Assembly: GCF_017874035.1 (NCBI RefSeq)
Contig: NZ_JAGGKV010000005.1
Coordinates: forward strand, 186,001 to 250,000
From: Paenibacillus aceris
GTDB taxonomy: Bacteria > Bacillota > Bacilli > Paenibacillales > NBRC-103111
DNA: 64,000 bases
Reading direction: 5' to 3'
Numbering within the stretch: the stretch's first letter is position 1; every line of letters begins with the position of its first letter. This document shows positions 55,846-63,490 of this stretch, in pieces. Below the pieces are notes generated by a model. That model ran no database searches. It saw only the letters and a list, made by a program, of their open reading frames with translations, and was not told the origin of the DNA. A program made the position numbers and the translations under genes.

Positions 55846-58800
55846 ATGTCGAGAAAGCTAATTAGCATTTTTCTAGCAATCTTTATGTTATCCAGTCTTG
55901 TGTCGGGCATGGCCAGCGCTGAGGCAGCTCCGAGTAGAAACGTATTGGAAGCATCTGCCGATAGCGGTACTTACGAGATATACCCATTGCCGCAGAAGGT
56001 GATCTATGCAGGGACGAATTTTACTATAACGGATGAAGTCAACGTCGTGATTGAACCTACCGTAGATGCAGCCACGCAAAATTTTTTGAATCAAGTACTT
56101 GCCTCCAAATCCTTGAAGGCGACGAAATCTGCGGCTGTCGTATCCGATAAAACCAACGTTCTCATAGGGACAAGGAGTTCCGGCGGATATGTAGACACCT
56201 ACTTCGGTGCTCATATTCCCAACGATGCAGCGATTTTCGCCAAAAATGACGCCTATGTGTTAGACATTGACAAACAACTGGAGACGAAAGGCAGCATCGC
56301 GATACTGGGAGCTAATACGGATGCGGCATATTACGGGCTTGCGACATTGAAATTGATTTTCGATCAAATTCCCGGGAAAGATTTGAAATCAGTCAAATAC
56401 GAAGACTATTCCGATGCCAAATGGAGAGGCTTCATTGAGGGCTTTTACGGATTCCCTTGGTCGCATGAAGACCGCAAAAGCTTAATGCGTTTTGGCGGGC
56501 AATTCAAAATGAATTCTTATATTTTTGCGCCTAAGAATGACCAGTACCATAATTCTGCTTGGAGAACGCTGTACCCGGCAGATGAACTGGCGAAAGTCAA
56601 AGAACTCGTCGATGTCGGACGAGAATCCAAAACCCAATTTGTATGGGCGATTCATCCCGGCTTCAGCATGATTAATTGGAATACGTATGACGCTGAGCTG
56701 GCAACCTTGTTAGCCAAGTTGGATCAGCTCTATAGCATAGGCGTTCGTCAATTCGGTTTATTTCTGGATGATATCTCCACAGCGCAATCTTTGACGGATA
56801 AAGATAAACATGTAAAGCTCATCACCGATGTTGCGAACTGGGCAGCAGCTAAAGGGGACGTTAAACCACTGATTTTTTGCCCGCCGTTTTACAATCAAGC
56901 CTGGACGGGAGAAAGCGGCAAGCCTTATCTCCAAGCGTTAAGTAAAGTTCCGGCAGATGTCGAAATCATGTGGACAGGAAGCGGTGTTGTCGGAACCGTA
57001 AACACGACCGATATGCAGTGGCCGAAAAATGCTACCGGCAGAGACCCGTACGTATGGTTAAATTGGCCGGTTAACGATTACAAGGATGCCAGACTTCTGT
57101 TGGGCAAAGGAGAAGTACTGAAGGCTGGAACGCATAATATTTCCGGTGTCGTCTCTAATCCCATGGGGAGTGCGGAGTTATCTAAAATTGCCTTGTTTGC
57201 CGTAGCCGATTTTACATGGAACAGCGACGACTTTAATGACAGTCAGAGTTGGTTGGATTCATTTAAGTATGTTGCGCCAGAGGCCGCATCTGAGCTCAAT
57301 ACGATAGCTTATCATATGAGTGACCCGTCACCAAGCGGACATGGGCTTCAAGTAGGGGAATCTGAAAACATCAAGGCACAGCTTGAACTGTTTTTGAGTA
57401 CATTTAACAAAGGGGAAGCAGCGACGGAAACCGGAAATCAATTAATTGCAGAATTCGATCGAATATTGAATGCGATTACTTCATTTAGAGCAAAAAGCAG
57501 AAATGCAAAGATGCTGACCGAAATAGATCCCTGGTTAAATTCCTTGGAGGGTGTTGTGGAATCTGCTAAGTCCGCAACAAAGTCAGCGATGGCGCTGCAA
57601 AGCGGCGATATGCGTTTAGCGTGGGAAGAGTTGGCCAAAGCGGCGAATGCGATGTCTGATTCCAAAAATTACAAAATTAAGAAATTAAATTATCCGGACG
57701 TAACGGTAGAAGCCGGCTCCAAGCGATTAGTTCCATTTGCTAATGAATTGCTTCAAAAGCTGGATGCACGCATCTATACATCCCTGGATCCTGATTTTAC
57801 CATTCCTACTGCAATGAGCTCCTACGGGTCGGTCTCAGGCTTAGATCAAATGATCGACGGCAATAAATCAACCTATGTGTACGTACAGACGATTCAAGTC
57901 AATGGCGACTGGTATGGCATTGATTTTGGGAAACCGATTCAGGTCAATGATGTTGATATTTTACAAGGTCGAACAGATACTGATTTTGATATTTTCCAGA
58001 AAGGGATATTGGAGTATTCCGTAGACGGGCAAAATTGGACGGCGATCGGAGCCGAACGATCCGGCTTTCATATTGCGGTTAGCGAGCTTGACCTGAAAGC
58101 CCGATATGTCAGATACCGGTTGACGCATGCCGGTATTCCCGGGGGTAAGCCTGATTTATGGACGGCGGTACGAGAATTTACGGTTAATGCAAAAAATGGA
58201 AAAGTAAAGCTCTATTCGAATGTGAACGAGCTTGCGCAAACGAGTGTAAACAGCACGGATGTAATGTCGCAAATTTCCAATCTTAACAATGTGAGCTTGA
58301 AGCCTTCGCAGTATGTTGGGATTCAGCTATTGTCGATTGAAAGGATTGCAGAAATTGCATTGCAAAGTACGAATGCCGAGATCGTACTGGAGACTTCGGA
58401 AAATGGATATGAATGGAACTCTGTCAAGGTAGGGGGTCCATATCCGAATGCAGCATATATCCGATTAATCAATAACACAAACACAGTACTCACATTTAAT
58501 TTGACGAATTTGCAGGTTAAACTGCAAAAATTTAGTGCTCCAGTCGTTACCCATAACTATGAGAGTGTTTATCAAGGTGCGATTGCTGGTATATATGACG
58601 GCAATCTGGATGCAAAAGTATGGTTTGGCGGCAAACAATCTACAGGTAAATTCGTACAGGTTGACCTTGGCGGAGTAGTCAACGTGCAGAATGCTGCTGT
58701 GGTGATTGGCGACGGTGAGGGTGATTATTTCCGAAAAGGCGATCTTCAGCTATCTGTAGACGGGACGACGTGGGAAACGATTCACAGTTTCAATAATCCG

Positions 58801-59943
58801 GGAGATCGCAGTTTGAATTTCCCTGATCATGAGGTTCCATACCGATATAAACGCGTTCAAGTCGCTAATAAGCCGGCCAGATACATCCGATTGATTTCAA
58901 CGGTCAATAACGAAGCTTGGCTTGCGCTTAATGAAATCATTGTCAATGAAGGTCTGGATAAGCCCGGAACCGAGCTTCCTGCATTTCAAGTAAACCCACA
59001 AGGGGACACGGGTAAAGAGGCCTTTTACACAACGGATCATAAATTATCTACGTTCTACACGCCAAAGGGTGATGCGAAGCCCGGCTATTTGAACTACAAG
59101 TTGTCCAAGTTTACTGAGGTAAGCCAAGTGATTATTTTGCAAAATCCAACGAGCATTTCTAATGCCGAAGTATCGGTAAGGGATGGATACGGCTGGCATC
59201 AGGCTGGTACGCTATCCCAATCGTACAACGCGATAAATACGGCTAATTACGAGCATGTCCTGGAAGTGAGAATTCAGTGGAACGGCGTCGTCAAACCTCA
59301 AATCTATGAAATCATCCCTGTTCAGCGTGAGGGAGGCTTCTTCCCGGCAACAACTTTAACGGCAGGAAGCTCCGTCGTTGGAGGCCAAGATTTCAACGTA
59401 CAAATCGGGCTGAACAACGTTACGCATGCTGTGTATGCGGAGGATATTACGCTTGATTATGATGCCAACGTGCTGGAATTCGTGTCTGCGAAGTCCTTGC
59501 CGTCAGGGATCAGTCTCTTGTCAACAGGGAAGTCTACGCTCGGCAAAATCCGCATGCTTGTGGCCAGTGAAGGCGCGGGGCATGCGATTACCGGCAATTT
59601 GCAGCTGCTGGAGCTGACATTCCGAGCGAAAACAGTGTCGCAGGCGAGGGAAGGTACGATCTCGGTATCCAAAGCGATATTGGCTGATGGACAGGGAACG
59701 GAATTGGGTGCGGCAGCTTCCTCCATGAAGATCAATGTGATGCCGATCGTTAACCCAGGTATCCCTGGCGATGTGAATCATGACGGCAAAGTGAGCATTG
59801 GCGATCTCGCCCTCGTGGCGGCGAATTATGGCAAAGATTCGGGCATTCCGGATTGGGAGCTGGTGAAGCAAGCCGACGTAACGAACGATGGCAAGATCGG
59901 TCTGGAGGACCTTGTCTTCATTGCCAGCAAAATTGTTGAGTAA
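55846..59943 (+). CDS. Secreted GH84 beta-N-acetylglucosaminidase with CBM32-like, cohesin and dockerin modules
   Basis: This 1365-residue enzyme has a signal peptide ending near GMASAEA (about 27). An N-terminal alpha/beta domain (40-180) and GH84 barrel (185-480) carry the signature FIEGFYGFPWSHEDR and the catalytic Asp308-Asp309 pair (FGLFLDDIS). These correspond to the substrate-assisted pair of NagJ/O-GlcNAcase enzymes, so removal of terminal beta-GlcNAc is expected. A helical linker (480-635) leads to CBM32-like F5/8 C modules (about 635-785, 898-1035 and a weaker one to 1160), a cohesin-like domain (1165-1300) and a canonical dockerin (DVNHDGKVSIGDL, DVTNDGKIGLEDL). GGAGGAAT precedes the ATG, 16 bases after the GH2 gene, so the two are cotranscribed. 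Relatives are annotated as hyaluronidases in Clostridium perfringens, but the fold predicts exo-hexosaminidase. Confidence 0.92.
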   Translation: MSRKLISIFLAIFMLSSLVSGMASAEAAPSRNVLEASADSGTYEIYPLPQKVIYAGTNFTITDEVNVVIEPTVDAATQNFLNQVLASKSLKATKSAAVVSDKTNVLIGTRSSGGYVDTYFGAHIPNDAAIFAKNDAYVLDIDKQLETKGSIAILGANTDAAYYGLATLKLIFDQIPGKDLKSVKYEDYSDAKWRGFIEGFYGFPWSHEDRKSLMRFGGQFKMNSYIFAPKNDQYHNSAWRTLYPADELAKVKELVDVGRESKTQFVWAIHPGFSMINWNTYDAELATLLAKLDQLYSIGVRQFGLFLDDISTAQSLTDKDKHVKLITDVANWAAAKGDVKPLIFCPPFYNQAWTGESGKPYLQALSKVPADVEIMWTGSGVVGTVNTTDMQWPKNATGRDPYVWLNWPVNDYKDARLLLGKGEVLKAGTHNISGVVSNPMGSAELSKIALFAVADFTWNSDDFNDSQSWLDSFKYVAPEAASELNTIAYHMSDPSPSGHGLQVGESENIKAQLELFLSTFNKGEAATETGNQLIAEFDRILNAITSFRAKSRNAKMLTEIDPWLNSLEGVVESAKSATKSAMALQSGDMRLAWEELAKAANAMSDSKNYKIKKLNYPDVTVEAGSKRLVPFANELLQKLDARIYTSLDPDFTIPTAMSSYGSVSGLDQMIDGNKSTYVYVQTIQVNGDWYGIDFGKPIQVNDVDILQGRTDTDFDIFQKGILEYSVDGQNWTAIGAERSGFHIAVSELDLKARYVRYRLTHAGIPGGKPDLWTAVREFTVNAKNGKVKLYSNVNELAQTSVNSTDVMSQISNLNNVSLKPSQYVGIQLLSIERIAEIALQSTNAEIVLETSENGYEWNSVKVGGPYPNAAYIRLINNTNTVLTFNLTNLQVKLQKFSAPVVTHNYESVYQGAIAGIYDGNLDAKVWFGGKQSTGKFVQVDLGGVVNVQNAAVVIGDGEGDYFRKGDLQLSVDGTTWETIHSFNNPGDRSLNFPDHEVPYRYKRVQVANKPARYIRLISTVNNEAWLALNEIIVNEGLDKPGTELPAFQVNPQGDTGKEAFYTTDHKLSTFYTPKGDAKPGYLNYKLSKFTEVSQVIILQNPTSISNAEVSVRDGYGWHQAGTLSQSYNAINTANYEHVLEVRIQWNGVVKPQIYEIIPVQREGGFFPATTLTAGSSVVGGQDFNVQIGLNNVTHAVYAEDITLDYDANVLEFVSAKSLPSGISLLSTGKSTLGKIRMLVASEGAGHAITGNLQLLELTFRAKTVSQAREGTISVSKAILADGQGTELGAAASSMKINVMPIVNPGIPGDVNHDGKVSIGDLALVAANYGKDSGIPDWELVKQADVTNDGKIGLEDLVFIASKIVE

Positions 59944-59984
59944 ATCGGGAATGTATGAAGCTGTAACAGAAGGGAGATTTAAAA

Positions 59985-62726
59985 ATGTTAGCCTTAGAAA
60001 TGGAGAATTTGCTGAAAAGGATAGCAGTCTTTCTATTCATTGCTTGTTTCTTGTTCATGAGCAATATTGTGCCGCCACAACCGGCTCATGCGCTCGAGAA
60101 TGGCTTGGGTCGCACGCCAATGATGGCATGGTCCAGCTGGAATGCATTCCGTGTTAAAATTAATGAGCAATTAATTAAGGAGGAAACAGATGCGCTGGTC
60201 AACAGCGGAATGAAAGCGGCGGGCTACACGAATATTAATATTGACGATGGGTTTTTTGGGGGCCGGGACGCGAATGGCTTTGTGCAACCGAATTCTAGAT
60301 TTCCGAACGGTATGAAAGCAGTCGCGGACTATATCCATTCGAAAGGCTTGAAAGCAGGGATTTATACCGATGCAGGCAGAAATACATGCGGGTATTACTG
60401 GGATAAAGCCGATGACTTATCGCAGCCAGGTGATGGAAGCTACGATCATCGCCAACAAGATTTTGATATGTTTATTAAAACCTGGGGATACGATTTTATT
60501 AAAGTTGACTGGTGCGGCGCAGACAAGATGGGACTGAACCCTCAAACGGAATATACCAAAATACGAGATCATATTTTGGCAACGGGAATTCCGGTTATGT
60601 ACGAAGTATGCAATTGGAGATTTCCAGGTGCTTGGGTGACGGATGTAGGCAATCAATGGCGTGTATCGGGAGACATCGCTCCGAAATTCAGTTCAATCAT
60701 GGATATCGTTGATCTAAATGCGGATCTGGCGCAGTATGCAGGTCCAGGTCACTTTAACCATATGGATATGCTGCAAGTAGGCAACGGCATGAGTTATGAA
60801 GAGGATAAAACTCATTTCAGCATGTGGTCGATTATGGCTTCTCCGCTGATTGCAGGTAATGATTTACGTACGATGTCTCAGCAAACGAAGGATATTTTGA
60901 CGAATACAGAGGTCATCGCTATCGATCAGGATCCGGCAGGTATTCAAGGAACCCGCATGATCGATAATGGCGATCAGGAAGTATGGGTTAAGCCGCTCGG
61001 TTCTGCAAACAGCGGAGAAAAAGCAGTCGGTTTGCTGAATCGTGGAGACACTGCAGTGAATATGTCAGTAAATTGGGACAATATCGGTCTTGATACCAAC
61101 GTAACGGTTCGGGATTTGTGGGCGCATCAGGATAAAGGTATAATTGCAAATTCCTATCATGTAAATGTCCCTGCGCACGGAATTGTACTTCTGAAAGTTA
61201 AGGGAACTCCAATTCCGCCGACGCCAATTTTCGTGACAAAGTTCGAGGCGGAGTCCTCTGCCAACACTTTGAGCGGAGCCGTTCGTATCGGTAGTGAATC
61301 AAGCGCTTCCAACGGCAAAAAAGTAGGATGGATCGGGAATGGTGCTGCAAACACGATTACATTTAATAAAGTGATTGCACCTATTGCAGGAGATTATACG
61401 GTAAATATCAGATATTACTCCGGAGAAGTTAGGGCAGTGAAGATATCTGTCAATGGCGGGGCAGCGGAAACGATTAATTTTGCAGCCGCAGGCAATTGGA
61501 CAACTGGCCAAACAAAAGCCGTGACATTGCGGCTGAACGCCGGGGAGAACACGATAAAATTCAGCAACGATACCGCTTATGCCCCTGATATCGATTATAT
61601 TGAGTATGTGCCTCCTAAGCTGGTAAGTGTCACAGCGCCGGTTAACGTCACCGGGTTGGCGAACGGAACGGCGAGGACTGCCAGCGCCCTTGGGCTGCCT
61701 GAAACCGTAGAACTTGTTACCGATGTTGGAAAAGGGAATGCCAATGTTCTCTGGAATGTAGATGGAACAGGCTACATTCCAGAAGTCAAAACAGAGCAAA
61801 CGTTCACAGTAAATGGAACAGTCAGCTTGCCTCTTGGCGTAGCCAATCCGAACAACGCAGCATTGACAACCGACATCAACGTTACTGTAAATGCAGCGTC
61901 ATCCGCGCCGCAGTCTACATTGACAGGATTAAAGCAGGTTAACTCTGGCCAAACTTTCGATGTTAAGCTGGGATTGAGCAATATCTGGCAAAGCGGATAC
62001 CAGACGGTATATGCGCAAGATGCGACGCTTCTCTATGATCCGACTATTTTGAAGTTCGAGTCAGTTGCATCGCTGAAGGAAGGATTCCAAGTCATCGACC
62101 AAAAGGAGACAGCACCGGGGCAAGTCCGGATTGTGGCTGCTGGCGTAGGTGCCAACGTGCCTGCCCAAGGGGATGTGCTCGTACTCAGATTTGCGGCCAA
62201 ATCTGTAGCTCAGGCAACTAACACGACCATTACAGTTGACCATGTTGTGATTGCCAACGGACAGGGGAATGAACTGCAGGTCGGCGAAGCCTCCCAAGCT
62301 GTACAAATCAGCAGTATATCCGTAGATAAGTCGCTTCTGAATGCATCAATCGATAGTGCCCAGGCAAAATACGATGCTGCAGTGGAAGGCGACGGAGACG
62401 GATTGTATGCAGCAGGCTCCAAATCGCAGTTTAAGTCAGCAATCGATGCAGCACGTGCAACAGCAAACAATGGGAATGCCCTTCAGCAACAGGTGGACAG
62501 CGCGAAGGCTGCATTGGATGCAGCCGTTCAAGTGTTCGACGCCAAACGAATTTCTGCAGATATCAATGGACAAGGTGGCGTCACTGTAGGCGACTTGGCG
62601 ATTGTCGCGGCGGCATTCGGTAAAGTTCAAGATCAAGTAGGCTGGAACGAAAAAGCGGACGTGAACCATGACGGCAAGGTTGACGTTGTAGACCTTGCAG
62701 TCGTAGCAAAAGCAATTCTTCAATAA
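59985..62726 (+). CDS. Secreted GH27 alpha-galactosidase-like enzyme with CBM35, cohesin, FIVAR and dockerin modules
   Basis: This 913-residue enzyme has a signal peptide ending at PAHA (about 35). The GH27 barrel starts GLGRTPMMAWSSWNAF and carries nucleophile Asp175 (FIKVDWCG) and acid/base Asp230 (RVSGDIAP). A C-terminal beta-domain (to about 410), a CBM35-type module (414-544), an Ig-like region, a cohesin-like domain (641-775), one FIVAR module (780-858) and a dockerin (860-913) follow. The first dockerin loop is degenerate (DINGQGGVTVGDL) and the second canonical (DVNHDGKVDVVDL). GH27 covers alpha-galactosidase, alpha-N-acetylgalactosaminidase and beta-L-arabinopyranosidase, which cannot be separated here. 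AAGGGAG precedes the ATG 42 bases after the GH84 gene, the third gene of the operon. Confidence 0.92.
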   Translation: MLALEMENLLKRIAVFLFIACFLFMSNIVPPQPAHALENGLGRTPMMAWSSWNAFRVKINEQLIKEETDALVNSGMKAAGYTNINIDDGFFGGRDANGFVQPNSRFPNGMKAVADYIHSKGLKAGIYTDAGRNTCGYYWDKADDLSQPGDGSYDHRQQDFDMFIKTWGYDFIKVDWCGADKMGLNPQTEYTKIRDHILATGIPVMYEVCNWRFPGAWVTDVGNQWRVSGDIAPKFSSIMDIVDLNADLAQYAGPGHFNHMDMLQVGNGMSYEEDKTHFSMWSIMASPLIAGNDLRTMSQQTKDILTNTEVIAIDQDPAGIQGTRMIDNGDQEVWVKPLGSANSGEKAVGLLNRGDTAVNMSVNWDNIGLDTNVTVRDLWAHQDKGIIANSYHVNVPAHGIVLLKVKGTPIPPTPIFVTKFEAESSANTLSGAVRIGSESSASNGKKVGWIGNGAANTITFNKVIAPIAGDYTVNIRYYSGEVRAVKISVNGGAAETINFAAAGNWTTGQTKAVTLRLNAGENTIKFSNDTAYAPDIDYIEYVPPKLVSVTAPVNVTGLANGTARTASALGLPETVELVTDVGKGNANVLWNVDGTGYIPEVKTEQTFTVNGTVSLPLGVANPNNAALTTDINVTVNAASSAPQSTLTGLKQVNSGQTFDVKLGLSNIWQSGYQTVYAQDATLLYDPTILKFESVASLKEGFQVIDQKETAPGQVRIVAAGVGANVPAQGDVLVLRFAAKSVAQATNTTITVDHVVIANGQGNELQVGEASQAVQISSISVDKSLLNASIDSAQAKYDAAVEGDGDGLYAAGSKSQFKSAIDAARATANNGNALQQQVDSAKAALDAAVQVFDAKRISADINGQGGVTVGDLAIVAAAFGKVQDQVGWNEKADVNHDGKVDVVDLAVVAKAILQ

Positions 62727-62761
62727 AAACTGTTTTGCAAAATGGTAGAAGGGAATCTGTA

Positions 62762-62797
62762 AGACGGGGGGATTTTGGTTTTCCCTGTCTTTTTTTA
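62762..62797 (+). terminator. Rho-independent terminator of the glycoside hydrolase operon
   Basis: AGACGGGGGGA pairs with TTCCCTGTCT (to 62790) with wobbles and is followed by seven T residues. It ends the GH2-GH84-GH27 transcript. Confidence 0.85.
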
Positions 62798-62850
62798 TGG
62801 GCAAAGAATGATATAATACGATGGGCTTAGCGGATCCATCATGGGTGTAA

Positions 62851-62942
62851 CTCGGCATCCCCATGCTGATGGCGCCGGCGTTTGATCCGGTGTTGTCCGG
62901 CTGGCTGGTCGATTCTGTCAGCTGGCACTGGATTTTCATGTC
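62851..62942 (+). pseudogene. Fragment of a DHA2-type drug-efflux transporter (MFS)
   Basis: In one frame after a stop codon the bases read LGIPMLMAPAFDPVLSGWLV then DSVSWHWIF. This is strongly reminiscent of the conserved segment of EmrB/QacA-type 14-TM efflux pumps (pattern G-P-x-L-x-G-W-L-V...W-R-W-I-F). Upstream is a stop and downstream the similarity ends abruptly, so about 30 residues of a roughly 500-residue gene survive. It is a relic of a gene lost when the locus was assembled. Confidence 0.6.
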
Positions 62943-63001
62943 GGCGGCGAGTCAGCTCCGATTCACTTGTTCCATTTATGTTAATAATTGTAAAGTTGAT
63001 A

Positions 63002-63040
63002 CCCCCATTGGCTGTAAATGGCTGGTGGGGATTTTTTTTT
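63002..63040 (+). terminator. Terminator-like hairpin with T9 tract
   Basis: CCCCCATT (63002-63009) pairs with GGTGGGG (63024-63030) with wobbles, directly followed by ATTTTTTTTT. It lies just upstream of the SOS promoter and shields that cassette from read-through. It may be the old terminator of the lost efflux gene. Confidence 0.65.
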
Positions 63041-63051
63041 CTAAAAATCAC

Positions 63052-63082
63052 TTGCATAGCGAATACGTGTTCGGTATATAAT
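63052..63082 (+). promoter_or_regulatory. Promoter of the SOS cassette
   Basis: A perfect -10 box TATAAT (63077-63082) is preceded by a weak -35 (TTGCAT, 63052-63057, spacer 19). LexA box 1 lies exactly between the two, so a bound repressor would block RNA polymerase. Confidence 0.6.
63060..63073. promoter_or_regulatory. LexA (SOS) box 1
   Basis: CGAATACGTGTTCG differs by one base from the Bacillus LexA core GAAC-N4-GTTC, keeps the flanking C and G, and lies between -35 and -10 of the promoter for a DNA-damage polymerase operon. Confidence 0.8.
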
Positions 63083-63090
63083 GTAAAACA

Positions 63091-63104
63091 CAAACACATG
63101 TTCT
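63091..63104. promoter_or_regulatory. LexA (SOS) box 2
   Basis: CAAACACATGTTCT also differs by one base from GAAC-N4-GTTC in the core. It is centred 31 bases (about three helical turns) downstream of box 1, in the untranslated leader 17 bases before the ATG. Two boxes on one face would give tight repression. Confidence 0.65.
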
Positions 63105-63121
63105 TATTCTGAGGTGGTTAA

Positions 63122-63490
63122 ATGAGTGTCATTACACATATCGAGACTGACGAAGATATTCAATTAATCAAACAATTTACACTGTTTCCTATTTTGCTGG
63201 ATATGTTGTCCAGGGATTCGGAGGTGCTCAAGGTTCACAAGGATAAAATTGTATATGGTCATGTTCTGTTTTACTTAAAAGAAGTTGAGAACGCTATTTA
63301 CCCTGAATTGCAAAGTATTAGAAGTACCATGAAAAAGCGGGATATCAAAGTGCTGCATACATCAACCACTTCATTTGGCATTCACATTGAATATAAAGTT
63401 CGTGGCTACATTCACCATTTCACAATGCTTCGAAGTTTGATTAAGGCTGAACTTATGACAACACTCATGAGAATGCGGAGGTCATTGTAA
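63122..63490 (+). CDS. Small protein of unknown function in an SOS operon
   Basis: This 122-residue protein has no signal peptide or membrane segment and no motif I can name. It begins MSVITHIETDEDIQLIKQF and ends in an arginine- and leucine-rich helix. GAGGTGG precedes the ATG. It is controlled by two LexA boxes and its stop overlaps the start of a Y-family polymerase gene (TAATG). In Bacillus, small YolD-like proteins precede UvrX-type polymerases in the same way. The position is equivalent, but I do not recognise the YolD sequence pattern here. A role as polymerase partner or regulator is an inference from context. Confidence 0.8.
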   Translation: MSVITHIETDEDIQLIKQFTLFPILLDMLSRDSEVLKVHKDKIVYGHVLFYLKEVENAIYPELQSIRSTMKKRDIKVLHTSTTSFGIHIEYKVRGYIHHFTMLRSLIKAELMTTLMRMRRSL

